Below are positions 9,181 through 17,735 of a DNA stretch of 64,000 nt, in pieces. Position 1 is the stretch's first letter; each line of letters starts with the position of its first letter. Location: positions 1-64,000 of the forward strand of contig JADKJW010000003.1 in the NCBI GenBank assembly GCA_016720835.1, written 5' to 3'. The translations under genes were made by a program, and so were the position numbers. Below the pieces are notes generated by a model. That model was not told the origin of the DNA and did not search any database. It worked only from the letters and a program-made list of their open reading frames with translations. Source of the stretch: Ignavibacteria bacterium (GTDB taxonomy: Bacteria > Bacteroidota > Ignavibacteria > SZUA-365).

Positions 9181-9834
9181 GGTCTTGAACTCCACGAGTT
9201 GATGCGTCGCGTCGCAGAACGGCTTCGCGTTCGACTGCCCGCAGCGGCAGAACTCCGCCGAGCTGCCCGCGCAGAGCGACCGTCCCGCGCTGTCGCGGAC
9301 TTCCATCAGGCCCTTGATTTCGAGCGGACCGTCTTTGACGGGTGTGATCGTCAGTACTTCCGTGCCTTCGGCCTTCAGGTCGCGCGCCATCCATCCTTCG
9401 CTGAGATCCTCTCCCGCGCGGAAACGCACCGCGTTATGGCGGTTGTCGCAGAACGGCTTGTTGTTCGACGCGCCGCAGCGGCACAGCGCCATGCGCGTGT
9501 CGCGGAGGATTTCGCTCCCGTCCTCCGCCACGAGACGCAGCGTGCCGCGCACGTACAGCGGACCATTCGGCTGCGGGCGGACCGTATTCTCCGCATTCGG
9601 CGCTTCACCTTCGGCGCCGGATTTCAGCGCGTAGTGCAGAGCGCCGGTGGGACAGCGCTGCACCGCGTCGATGACCTCGTTGACGCCCGCGTTTTCCGGT
9701 TGTATCCAGGGGATCGCCATCGAATCGAACACCTCGGGGGCGGAAGCGAGACACTCGGCGGCGTGCACGCAACGCTTCAAATTGTACGTGACGGTGATCT
9801 CCCGTCCTTCATAGGCGTGAAGTTTCTGTTGCAT
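9178..9834 (-). CDS. Fer4_19-type domain plus double CDGSH iron-sulfur protein
   Basis: Predicted cytosolic Fe-S protein of 218 residues. Residues 10-70 match the divergent mono-cluster ferredoxin domain often fused to CDGSH proteins (Cys22, Cys28, Cys61 in YNLKRCVHAAEC and QRCPTGAL). Two CDGSH motifs follow, each with three Cys and one His for a 2Fe-2S cluster: Cys118, Cys120, Cys129, His133 (CRCGASNNKPFCDNRH) and Cys196, Cys198, Cys207, His211 (CRCGQSNAKPFCDATH). The start at 9834 is preferred over 9891 because family similarity begins at MQQKLHAYEGREITV; the ribosome binding site is weak. Its stop codon lies at the edge of the tandem repeat. A role in redox or Fe-S handling is known only at family level. 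Confidence 0.9.
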   Translation of the reverse strand: MQQKLHAYEGREITVTYNLKRCVHAAECLASAPEVFDSMAIPWIQPENAGVNEVIDAVQRCPTGALHYALKSGAEGEAPNAENTVRPQPNGPLYVRGTLRLVAEDGSEILRDTRMALCRCGASNNKPFCDNRHNAVRFRAGEDLSEGWMARDLKAEGTEVLTITPVKDGPLEIKGLMEVRDSAGRSLCAGSSAEFCRCGQSNAKPFCDATHQLVEFKT

Positions 9835-9975
9835 GACGATGTCGAAGAAAGTGAAACGGCTGTTCGACCACAACGAACGGCCGGATGCCATGGTTCCCGA
9901 AGCGGCGGACCGGGAACACCCTCCGCCTCACGCAACGGATCACTGTGCTGCGGTGATCCTGCGCGGCGTTCTCCA

Positions 9976-10004
9976 TTGACAACGCAGGAACTGCGTGCTA
10001 CCTT
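9976..10004 (+). promoter_or_regulatory. Sigma70-like promoter for the small membrane protein
   Basis: TTGACA at 9976-9981, a 17-base spacer, and TACCTT at 9999-10004, followed by GA, which also fits the Bacteroidota -7 form TAnnTTxx. The start codon is 46 bases downstream. A GGATCAC/GTGATCC inverted repeat at 9937-9959 sits just upstream and could be an operator. Confidence 0.5.
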
Positions 10005-10049
10005 GATTGGAACCCAGGCGTGCAACACACCTCTTTTCCAGGATACGCG

Positions 10050-10223
10050 ATGTCGTTCGGACTGTATTTCGCGGGATTTGCCATTGTCATCGGCGGCTTG
10101 ATCTACGCCGCCGTCCTCCTGCACGTTCCCACGCAGTGGATCGTCGTGGGTTCCATCGTTCTTCTCGGCCTGGCCATATTGACAGGCGTGAAGGCCACGA
10201 GGCAAAAAGACCAGAGTTCATAA
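10050..10223 (+). CDS. Small two-helix membrane protein
   Basis: 57 residues starting at ATG 10050, with AGGA eight bases upstream and a good promoter at 9976. Two hydrophobic segments (about residues 3-24 and 30-49: LYFAGFAIVIGGLIYAAVLL and WIVVGSIVLLGLAILTGV) are followed by a basic tail KATRQKDQSS, so both ends are likely on the same side of the membrane. No family was recognised. Proteins of this kind are common as hypothetical genes in Bacteroidota-Chlorobiota genomes; function unknown. Confidence 0.65.
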   Translation: MSFGLYFAGFAIVIGGLIYAAVLLHVPTQWIVVGSIVLLGLAILTGVKATRQKDQSS

Positions 10224-10412
10224 CACGTCGGGGGGAGGCGTTTGCTCCAGAGAGTGCGCACATATTCCGAGGCATTGCACAGCAAAACGAAGGGTTCCGG
10301 TTCCGGTCCGCTCCGCGCACTGTGTGCGATGCGTGGCGCCGTATTTCAGGTGCTTCGATAGCGTTCGCTGCGGGTGCCCGGCATGTCGCCGGGCGTAGTC
10401 AGGTTTGCCAAG

Positions 10413-10457
10413 CGACGCTCGCCTTCAAGCGACAACGTCGATTGAAGGCGAGCGTCG
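10413..10457 (-). terminator. 16-bp perfect hairpin just downstream of tRNA-Ser
   Basis: Arms 10413-10428 (CGACGCTCGCCTTCAA) and 10442-10457 (TTGAAGGCGAGCGTCG) are exact reverse complements with a 13-base loop that can itself pair (CGAC/GTCG). The hairpin begins six bases after the 3' end of the tRNA, which is transcribed toward it, so transcript termination or processing is the likely role. There is no U-run on the minus strand. It could also be a dispersed palindromic element. Confidence 0.55.
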
Positions 10458-10461
10458 TTTC

Positions 10462-10549
<88 letters not shown>

Positions 10550-10663
10550 GGAGACGGGCCGCGTGATAACGCCGGACCCGAAACAGTCTGCAATAATACG
10601 GTTTTCGCGGAAAAAAGAAAACCATGCATGGACAGAATCGCCGGCAGGGGGGCACGGGCGACT

Positions 10664-10917
10664 CTACGCCACGTTCCGCTCATACAGGAACCTCTGAAAT
10701 CCGATGAACGTATCCTTGATGCTCTTCACATCTCCCAACTGCGTGGTGGCGTCGGCGATGGCGTGATACTTCAGCTCCAGCAGACTCGGCTGCTTTTCCT
10801 GATCGAGTTCTTCGACGCCGGTTTCGATGTACTTGGACAGCACGAACTCCAGGAATTCCCTCTGGCGCGGACCGAGCGGTCAAGCCCTTTTCCTCGTTGA
10901 AATTCGAGAGGCTGGAA
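10664..10917 (-). pseudogene. Remnant of type I restriction enzyme R subunit (HsdR C-terminus)
   Basis: Bases 10879-10664 encode an open C-terminal fragment with the typical EcoEI_R_C-type helical pattern: RQREFLEFVLSKYIETGVEE, LLELKYHAIADATTQLGD, IKDTFIGFQRFLYE, then TAG at 10666-10664. An in-frame TGA at 10882-10880 closes it upstream. A different frame (about 10917-10882) reads LSNFNEEKGLT, a plausible direct continuation, so a frameshift separates the pieces. Nothing of the motor or nuclease domains remains, nor HsdM or HsdS. This is a decayed restriction-modification locus beside a tRNA gene, a common landing site for genomic islands. Confidence 0.8.
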
Positions 10918-11018
10918 TGGACATTGCCATTCTCGTAAAGTCCGCATCGCGTGCTCCGGATCGCTTGAAGCATGGACGGAAATTGCCATGGAGTTTGCGC
11001 ACTGTCAATGCGACGGGA

Positions 11019-14000
11019 TCAAAAAAAAGCCCTCTTCGTGGAGGGCTTTGCGTGCTGCGCCGGTTGACGCACTCTGAGGGCGAAATACAAGGCGGAGGGC
11101 ACTAGACGATCTGCACTGTCCTCCTCGCGCGATTGGCGGCATTCGCCGCATCCGTGAGCAGCAGTCTGCGCCGGCCGATGGAAGCGGCGGCATTCGCCGT
11201 GATCGTGAGCTGGGAGCCGGACACCGAGAAGGTCAGCTCGGGATCGGTCCCCGCCAGCGGCGGCGACGTGCCATCTGGCAGAGTGACCGATATATTCGCG
11301 AGAGGCGTGACGGCAGCGCCTGCCAGATCGGCGCAGGAGGAGGACCAGCGTGCCTCCTTTCGGAATCGTGAAGGCGCCACCGGGTGCGGTGGTCACGAAA
11401 TGCCCGCGTATCGGCACGAGCGCTTCCAGCGTCGTCTGGTTTCCGGGCTCGCCGATCAGAAGGCTGAAGCGAACCCGTGCCTTCTGTTCCGGGGGATCGT
11501 CGGCGGCCAGCGCCAGCCGGAACGGGCGGCCGTCCCAGAGGAAGCGCTTCAAATTCGCGCTCGCACCCGCGTTCGCATCGGTGAGCGCGATCACGGGATC
11601 GACAGTCCCCGCGGGCGCCGCCGCATCGTAGACGATCGTCGGATTGTTCGGCACAAGCACATTCGCCGCCACCAGCACGAAGACCGCGGATCCGGCGTTC
11701 AAATCGGCGCCCGTCTCGGTGTACACCCCGAAGTCCGGAGCGGCGGGCAACGCGGACACGACCGGCAATGTGCTCACGACAGCCACGTTCAACTGGCGCA
11801 CGGCGACATCGATGTCGGTCGGGAGATGCACGCCCCGGCCGCGCAGCCCGCCCGTTTCGTACTGGCCGTTCGCGGTGTCGAAGTGGTAGAAGCGGCTGAT
11901 CTCCACCGCCTCGGCGGCCGGTGTATTCGCTGTGCGAGCCTGGAGGAGCAGATCCTCCGGCCGTTGCAGCGAGGGATCGTCGGCCGGCCGCAAGACGGTT
12001 GCTCGGTAGCGCCTGTCGTTGTTCGGTGTCACGACAATCCGCGCGCGCTGTGTCTGAAGCAGCCGCGCCGTCGCGCCCTCCGCCAGCGTCACGCCGTTGA
12101 TCCTGACGATGACGTCATCCACCTTGATGTTGTAGAACAGCGTCTGCCTGCCCTCGTCCTGCGCATGCCGGTCGTTGGCGGGCCGGGCAAATCCGTTTCG
12201 AATCGTCATGCGATGCCGCTGGTCCCCCGATGTCGGTTGAGAGAAGGCGAGATAGCTCGCGGCGGTTCGCTGTATTGCCGGTTCCATCGGCACCCAGCCC
12301 CGGACGTCCACGTCGAAAGCCCGCGGACCCGTAAGAGCGGTATCGCGCGGGTCGGCCGGATTCTTCAGGAAAAAGGCGTCGGCGAGCGCGGATCCCGGCT
12401 CCAAGGTTCCCGGTGTAAACGCCCCCGCTTCGGCATTGTTGTTCGGCTCTGCGCCGTTGTCCGGGGCATCGGCTCCGGACTCGGCGGTGATGAAGGGCAT
12501 GGCGATGAGTTCGTTGGGAAGATTCACTCCGGGGGCGTCCCCCACGCCGGCGGCGAAGCGCGGGAGCACGATCCAGCGGTTGGCGGGCCAGAACCAGTAC
12601 TCGCCGATATCGCCCACGGTCATCGTGGCTTCCGCGCCGTCATCGACGGCTGCCTGGCCCCGCAGTTTTCCGATCGACGAGTAGAGATCGCCGCTGTGCA
12701 CCGACGCATCCTGTTCGATGATGGAGAGGTAATCCTTGCGGAACACGCGATCCCACATCAGCCACCCGAAGGCCGGCAGGGCGCTCCACGCCGAACTCCC
12801 GAGCAGGTAGCGTCCGACACGTGTGAAGTAATCCCAGAACGATCCCCGCGCATGCTGCTGCGTTGTGAGGTGGATCTGTGTGAAGGGATCGGTGAGGTAG
12901 CGCACCCAGCCGGCGTCGTACAGGTCGTCCACGAGGCGCTGATCGAGCCAGCCGGTCGGGTCATCGCGGCCGATTTTCGCGAGCCGCACGATCAGCTCTC
13001 CGGCCGGAAGCGCGGGAAGTGACGGCATCGCCTGCTCGAGGTCGATCTGGTTTCCGTTGACCGCCGTCACCGTGGTGGTGAAACCGAAGCTGTCGTTCTC
13101 GTCGTAGAGCACCCGGACACGGTCGCGCGGCGCGAGGGAGAGATGGTCGTCTCCGACAGGCTGCAGAGTCATCGACGCGAGCCTGGCGGGATCCACGATC
13201 GCGGGATAGTAGTTGTTCCAATGCCAGTACGTGCCCGGCGTCTGCGTTGCATAGGGCGAAACTTTCGCGCTTCCCGATGTGGCCGGGAGGACGGACCGGA
13301 ACGTCACGGTTCCATCCTCGGCGATCGGGCCTTCGATGGAACGCACCACGGTCTTGTCGCCCACCTGCACGATGACGCGCTGTTCGTTGGCCAGGAGGCC
13401 TCTCTTCGTTGCATCGAGCAGTTTCGCGGACATGCCGCTGTTCTCGACCGTCGCATCGAGGAGCGTGCCGTTGTTCACCGCTCGCGAGATGAGGTAGCCG
13501 ATCCTGCCGAAGAACTGGAAAGCCGTTCCCCAAGTGAGCGTCATCGCCAGATTCATCACGCTGCCGGGTGTGCCGAAGCGGAGGATTCCGAGCGCGACAT
13601 CGGAGAACAATCCCTGTCCCGAAGCGCGGCGGCGCACAAACACGTCGCCGGCGGCGATGCGGACTTCGCCTTCCACCTGGAACAGCGCGCCGCTGCCGTT
13701 GCGGAGCGTCACTTCGGCATGCTCGCTTCCCTTGTAGATCTGTATGGTGTCCCCGTCCGCGAAGTGGATATCTCCCGGGCTCGGGATCGACACGGTTATC
13801 GTATTGGCGTCGGCGTTGCGGGCCAGCGTGGCGGCCACGAAGGCCGAGAAAGCGGGAAGTTCGATGTCGGTCGTCGCCGCCAGAACAGTGTCCAGTATCC
13901 ACATGGGGAAGGCCGCGAACCAGATCGGCCCGAACCAGTTGTACTGCTGGGTATGGCGCAGTTCGTGCTCCACCAGCGCGCCCCGGCGGTCGAATTCCCA

Positions 14001-17000
14001 ATGCTCGGGATCGTCCGGCGCCTTCACTTTGCCCGAAGTCAATTCTCCCGCGGCAAGGACGGCGGTCTCGACAAACGGAATCGCCACGACGAGGTTCGGG
14101 CTCGGCGACGCCAGACCACTGGCCCCCACGGCGAAGGTGACGGCATTCCCGCTCTCCCGCTCGAATGCCGGGACGAGAGCCGACGCAGCAACATTCAGGA
14201 GGAGCATCTCCACATTCGAGCCCGTGGCTGCCGGTGTGGATGCGAAGGTCACATCGAGCACGGGCAGCCGTCGGACGGTGATGGCGGTGACAGCTCCAAC
14301 GATGGACGTCCCTCCTGATACCGGCGCAACGTCGATCACGGCGCCGCCGACGGCGGTCACCGTGAAGCGTCCCAAAGAAGCCGCCGGAGCGTTCCAGCGA
14401 ATGAGAACCGTTTCGCCGACAAGAAACTGCGGCGGTGCTGCGGGGACCGCGGGATTCCCCGCCGAAGGCAGCACGGTGAGCTGCATCGCATTGCCCGCGG
14501 CGTTGGGCTGTGTCGCGTTGTACGCTGTCTGAGAGACGATGGCCGGGAGGGTCTTTCCGCCCGAGACGATTCCGAGGTTCGACAGACTTGCAATCGCGCG
14601 ATTGTTCCAGAATCGAAAACGCACCGAACGCGTGCTGCCATCGGCGGCCTTGTTGACGGGCGTTCCTTCGATGCCGGCGAAGGGTCCTCCGGTGTCCGGG
14701 TCCACGGGCAGCATCCTCTGCGCCGTCAGGCCTGTCGCGCCCGCGGCGATATCGGCATCCCCTTCCAGTGTGAGACGGGTGCCCTCCACCGCGGCGATCC
14801 GGAAAAGACGGGTCGGCGTGCCGGCGCCACGCACTTCCACGATTTCGCCCGCAAAAAAGCGCGGCATCTGCACGCGGTTCCCGCCCACCGCCGGCAGCAC
14901 AACGACCTCGCGCCCGGAAATCAGTCCGGAGTCGTAGGATGGACCGGCGCCCGCGAGCGTGACGAGGCGCAAGCCGCTCGCGTCAAGCGTCATGTCGCGG
15001 TCCAGTTCAAGGGTCATCTCGATGGTCTTGACGATACCGATCTCGTCGGCCGCGCCGTTCCGGATCACGACAGCATCCGACACATCGATCTGCTGTCCGG
15101 CGGGGCTCGCGAAGGCTTGACTTGCGACACGGCCGGCGATGGAGAAGCCCGTGTTGAGCGAAGCCCCGACAGCGGGACCGAGGGAGGCGCTTCCGAGCTG
15201 AAGCAGCCGAAGCGCGACGCCCGCCGGGAGATCCTCATTCAACGCCAGTACGAGCTGATCGCTCGCCGTGAGTCCGCTCTCGTCGGGCGCCTCGGGCACG
15301 TAGCGCTCGACGGTGTACTGCGCGGTGGCGCCCGGGAGCGGCGTGGCCAGCACCATGACGTCGTGCACGATGCCCGTGACGGCGCGGGCGGCGAGAGTGC
15401 CCCCGGCGGCTTCCGCGCCGATGAATCCCGCGCCTGGAGCGCTTCCGCGCACGATCGGCACGTAGGTCAATTCCGAAGCGGCCTCCGCGTTGCCGGCCCT
15501 CGTGCCGAGGTCGCCGCCGCGAATCTGCATCTGCCAGGAGACGGGACCGGCGGCGCCCAGACCGGAGAGCGAACGGTCCACACTGCGATCGCGATTCGGA
15601 CCATTGGAAGTGACGACGACGGCGACTGTCGTGCCGCCCCTCGTGACGGTGATGAAATCGCCCGACGCGGGTACCGGATCGGCCGCGAACGTGAGGACTG
15701 TGGAAACGGCGGTCAGCTCCGCTCCGCGCACGGGGCCGCTGGGCGCCAGGGTGAAAACTCCGATGGGTCCGCGCATGGCGGCATCGAGAGGCGCATCAAT
15801 GTTCAATCGCGACTCGAATCCGGTCACGAGCGCGGAACCGGCGACCGCCGCGCCGTCGAGCAGGCGCAAGGCATCGTTTCTCCGATACTGCGCGCTGGTG
15901 GCGGTCACGTTCAAATGCGAATTGTCGGCGCCGCGGATAAGGGACTCGCTCGACTGCATCGACCCGAGACCCCGCAGTCTCAACCCGGTGGTCCCCGCGG
16001 CGAGGGTCTTGGAGGAAAGGCGTATGGCCGTCTTCCCGTCCGCCTCCACCGCCGAGAGCACCGTGACGATATCCGCGTTGTTGGCGGCGTTTGTGACGAG
16101 CATCACGTCGTCTTCCGCGAGGGACAGTCCCGTCCGGTTCACGGTGAGCACGAGCCTGTTGTCGAGCGTCCCCGTCGCGGAGGCCTCGCCGGGCTCCAGT
16201 TCCGTGAGGACGGCAGCCTTCGGACCGAGGATGTTGAGCGTCGGAAAGCCCGTCTCGAAATCGGCGAGGATAGTGAAATGGAAACCGCCCTCGGGAAAGA
16301 CAGGGCTCGGAAGTCCGGGCGCAAAGGCGACGGCTTTGCCGCCGCCGCGCGCCCATTCCAACTGTCCCGTATCGGCGAGTCCGGAGCGCGATCCGCGCAG
16401 CAGAAACACCACGCTTGAACTGTCCGGCACGACGCGCAGCGTGGTCCCGTAATACGTGGGGGAGACGGGGACCGCGGGCACGAAACCCGACACGACGGCA
16501 TGATTCTCGAACTGCTCCCTCGGCGCCCAGACGATATGCTGCGTCGTGAACACCTGGCCGTCGACCCCGAAGAAGCCGTCAAGCTGGAAGGCGCCGATAT
16601 CGAAACGCTCGCTGTGGATATGTGCGCCCGTGAAGTATCGGTCGATCTCTCCTCCGAACAGCGAGAACCAGAAGTTGATGGTGAGTTCGATGCCGACCCA
16701 GGTCAGCACATTGTTCGGGAACGCCCAGGTGAGCGTGGAGAGAAGGTAATACCATGCGATGGTTCCGGTGGGATCGACAAAGCCGACGGGATCGTAGCCG
16801 CACACGGCATACTGACCGGCCACCGGCCTCTCGACAAGCAGCGTGCCTGCATACCCGCGCCCGCGCCGCGGATCGTCCGCGCCGCCATGCCAGGGATCGG
16901 GAGCATCGAAGGATGCGATGGCCGGATCGAGGACGCGGGACCGATAGTGGAAGAGACCGTCATGCTGCGCCCCGCCGAACAACCCCGGCACGCCGCGATG

Positions 17001-17735
17001 CGCGCGCAGTCCTTCGCCGTACGCGTCGCGCGGCACGCGGACGACACCCTCGCGGGTAATGACACGCACGGGTGTTCCGGTGCCGTCGAGCGAGAAGACC
17101 GCGGACAGCGCTTCGCCGGGCCCGCCGTCCATGCGCGCCAGGCAATGAAATCCTTCCCAGAGAAACAGCGACTGAATGGAACCATCGGGCCGCGCGACAG
17201 TCCAGAGCCGCCCCTGTTCGTCGGTATGCCATCCCACCGGCAATGGCGAGACGTCGGTGCGGCTGTCGTCGAGATATTCGATGGCTTGATGGAGACTTTC
17301 GCGACCGGCGGCCACCGGTCGGCCCGAATCGTCGCGTACTATAGTCCGCGTGAATCCGGGTCCGGAAATCTCCGCGAGGTGCGCGCCGTCATAGCGGTAC
17401 CGCCAGCGCGCATCGGGTCCATCGCACGAAACGATGCGCCCCTGCTCGTCGCGGGCGATACGGACGCCGTCCACCAGGACAGGCAATCCGTTTTCATCGC
17501 GGAGATAGGCTTCCACCCACGACAGATCGCGCGTGCGCACATGGCGCAACAGGCCGGACGGAGTTTCCACTTCGCTCGTCACCACGAAACCGCCATCGTA
17601 CGTGCAGACACCGTCGTCCACGCGGAGATACTCGCGTCCGGCAATGCGCATGGCGCGCAGGCGTCCATCGCGATCCCGTTCGATCTCGAGTTCGCAATCC
17701 GCTCCCGGGATGGTCATCCATTCGCGCTGCTTCAT
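11019..17735 (-). CDS. Giant RHS-core protein with HExxH motif, putative cargo/effector of the injection system; frameshifted 3' end
   Basis: Last and largest gene of the tail-like operon; its ATG overlaps the preceding stop by four bases. Residues 1-324 form a short RHS/YD-type shell segment ending in the RHS core signature (YRSRVLDPAIASFDAPDPW at 264-282, YDPVGFVDPTG at 314-324). A hydrophobic stretch follows (about 325-362, WYYLLSTLTWAFPNNV). The long remainder is beta-rich repeats and contains H1257-E-L-R-H1261 with QYNWFGP, matching HExxH-x2-QY-x3-GP metallopeptidase-like proteins. RHS proteins encapsulate or deliver toxins in T6SS and CIS loci, so an effector or cargo shell is the likely role; toxicity is not shown. 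The frame to 11019 ends with an arginine-rich nonsense tail that crosses the terminator. After a 1-base shift at the CTCCTCCTG run (about 11333-11345) the alternative frame gives a sensible Ig-like end (ITANAAASIGRRRLLL) with TAG at 11104-11102, probably the native stop. Confidence 0.85.
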   Translation of the reverse strand: MKQREWMTIPGADCELEIERDRDGRLRAMRIAGREYLRVDDGVCTYDGGFVVTSEVETPSGLLRHVRTRDLSWVEAYLRDENGLPVLVDGVRIARDEQGRIVSCDGPDARWRYRYDGAHLAEISGPGFTRTIVRDDSGRPVAAGRESLHQAIEYLDDSRTDVSPLPVGWHTDEQGRLWTVARPDGSIQSLFLWEGFHCLARMDGGPGEALSAVFSLDGTGTPVRVITREGVVRVPRDAYGEGLRAHRGVPGLFGGAQHDGLFHYRSRVLDPAIASFDAPDPWHGGADDPRRGRGYAGTLLVERPVAGQYAVCGYDPVGFVDPTGTIAWYYLLSTLTWAFPNNVLTWVGIELTINFWFSLFGGEIDRYFTGAHIHSERFDIGAFQLDGFFGVDGQVFTTQHIVWAPREQFENHAVVSGFVPAVPVSPTYYGTTLRVVPDSSSVVFLLRGSRSGLADTGQLEWARGGGKAVAFAPGLPSPVFPEGGFHFTILADFETGFPTLNILGPKAAVLTELEPGEASATGTLDNRLVLTVNRTGLSLAEDDVMLVTNAANNADIVTVLSAVEADGKTAIRLSSKTLAAGTTGLRLRGLGSMQSSESLIRGADNSHLNVTATSAQYRRNDALRLLDGAAVAGSALVTGFESRLNIDAPLDAAMRGPIGVFTLAPSGPVRGAELTAVSTVLTFAADPVPASGDFITVTRGGTTVAVVVTSNGPNRDRSVDRSLSGLGAAGPVSWQMQIRGGDLGTRAGNAEAASELTYVPIVRGSAPGAGFIGAEAAGGTLAARAVTGIVHDVMVLATPLPGATAQYTVERYVPEAPDESGLTASDQLVLALNEDLPAGVALRLLQLGSASLGPAVGASLNTGFSIAGRVASQAFASPAGQQIDVSDAVVIRNGAADEIGIVKTIEMTLELDRDMTLDASGLRLVTLAGAGPSYDSGLISGREVVVLPAVGGNRVQMPRFFAGEIVEVRGAGTPTRLFRIAAVEGTRLTLEGDADIAAGATGLTAQRMLPVDPDTGGPFAGIEGTPVNKAADGSTRSVRFRFWNNRAIASLSNLGIVSGGKTLPAIVSQTAYNATQPNAAGNAMQLTVLPSAGNPAVPAAPPQFLVGETVLIRWNAPAASLGRFTVTAVGGAVIDVAPVSGGTSIVGAVTAITVRRLPVLDVTFASTPAATGSNVEMLLLNVAASALVPAFERESGNAVTFAVGASGLASPSPNLVVAIPFVETAVLAAGELTSGKVKAPDDPEHWEFDRRGALVEHELRHTQQYNWFGPIWFAAFPMWILDTVLAATTDIELPAFSAFVAATLARNADANTITVSIPSPGDIHFADGDTIQIYKGSEHAEVTLRNGSGALFQVEGEVRIAAGDVFVRRRASGQGLFSDVALGILRFGTPGSVMNLAMTLTWGTAFQFFGRIGYLISRAVNNGTLLDATVENSGMSAKLLDATKRGLLANEQRVIVQVGDKTVVRSIEGPIAEDGTVTFRSVLPATSGSAKVSPYATQTPGTYWHWNNYYPAIVDPARLASMTLQPVGDDHLSLAPRDRVRVLYDENDSFGFTTTVTAVNGNQIDLEQAMPSLPALPAGELIVRLAKIGRDDPTGWLDQRLVDDLYDAGWVRYLTDPFTQIHLTTQQHARGSFWDYFTRVGRYLLGSSAWSALPAFGWLMWDRVFRKDYLSIIEQDASVHSGDLYSSIGKLRGQAAVDDGAEATMTVGDIGEYWFWPANRWIVLPRFAAGVGDAPGVNLPNELIAMPFITAESGADAPDNGAEPNNNAEAGAFTPGTLEPGSALADAFFLKNPADPRDTALTGPRAFDVDVRGWVPMEPAIQRTAASYLAFSQPTSGDQRHRMTIRNGFARPANDRHAQDEGRQTLFYNIKVDDVIVRINGVTLAEGATARLLQTQRARIVVTPNNDRRYRATVLRPADDPSLQRPEDLLLQARTANTPAAEAVEISRFYHFDTANGQYETGGLRGRGVHLPTDIDVAVRQLNVAVVSTLPVVSALPAAPDFGVYTETGADLNAGSAVFVLVAANVLVPNNPTIVYDAAAPAGTVDPVIALTDANAGASANLKRFLWDGRPFRLALAADDPPEQKARVRFSLLIGEPGNQTTLEALVPIRGHFVTTAPGGAFTIPKGGTLVLLLRRSGRRCRHASREYIGHSARWHVAAAGGDRSRADLLGVRLPAHDHGECRRFHRPAQTAAHGCGECRQSREEDSADRLVPSALYFALRVRQPAQHAKPSTKRAFF
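11021..11048 (-). terminator. Rho-independent terminator of the injection-system operon
   Basis: On the minus strand AAGCCCTC (11048-11041), loop CACGAA, GAGGGCTT (11034-11027), running into an eight-base U tract (11028-11021). It lies 54 bases after the TAG at 11102, which supports that stop as the native end of the giant RHS gene. Confidence 0.9.

Noticed and set aside
10771..10989. Small minus frame of 72 codons near the tRNA
   Set aside because: Overlaps the HsdR remnant in a different frame and has no motif.
11005..11193. Small minus frame of 62 codons across the terminator
   Set aside because: Shadow of the giant gene end; no start signal or motif.
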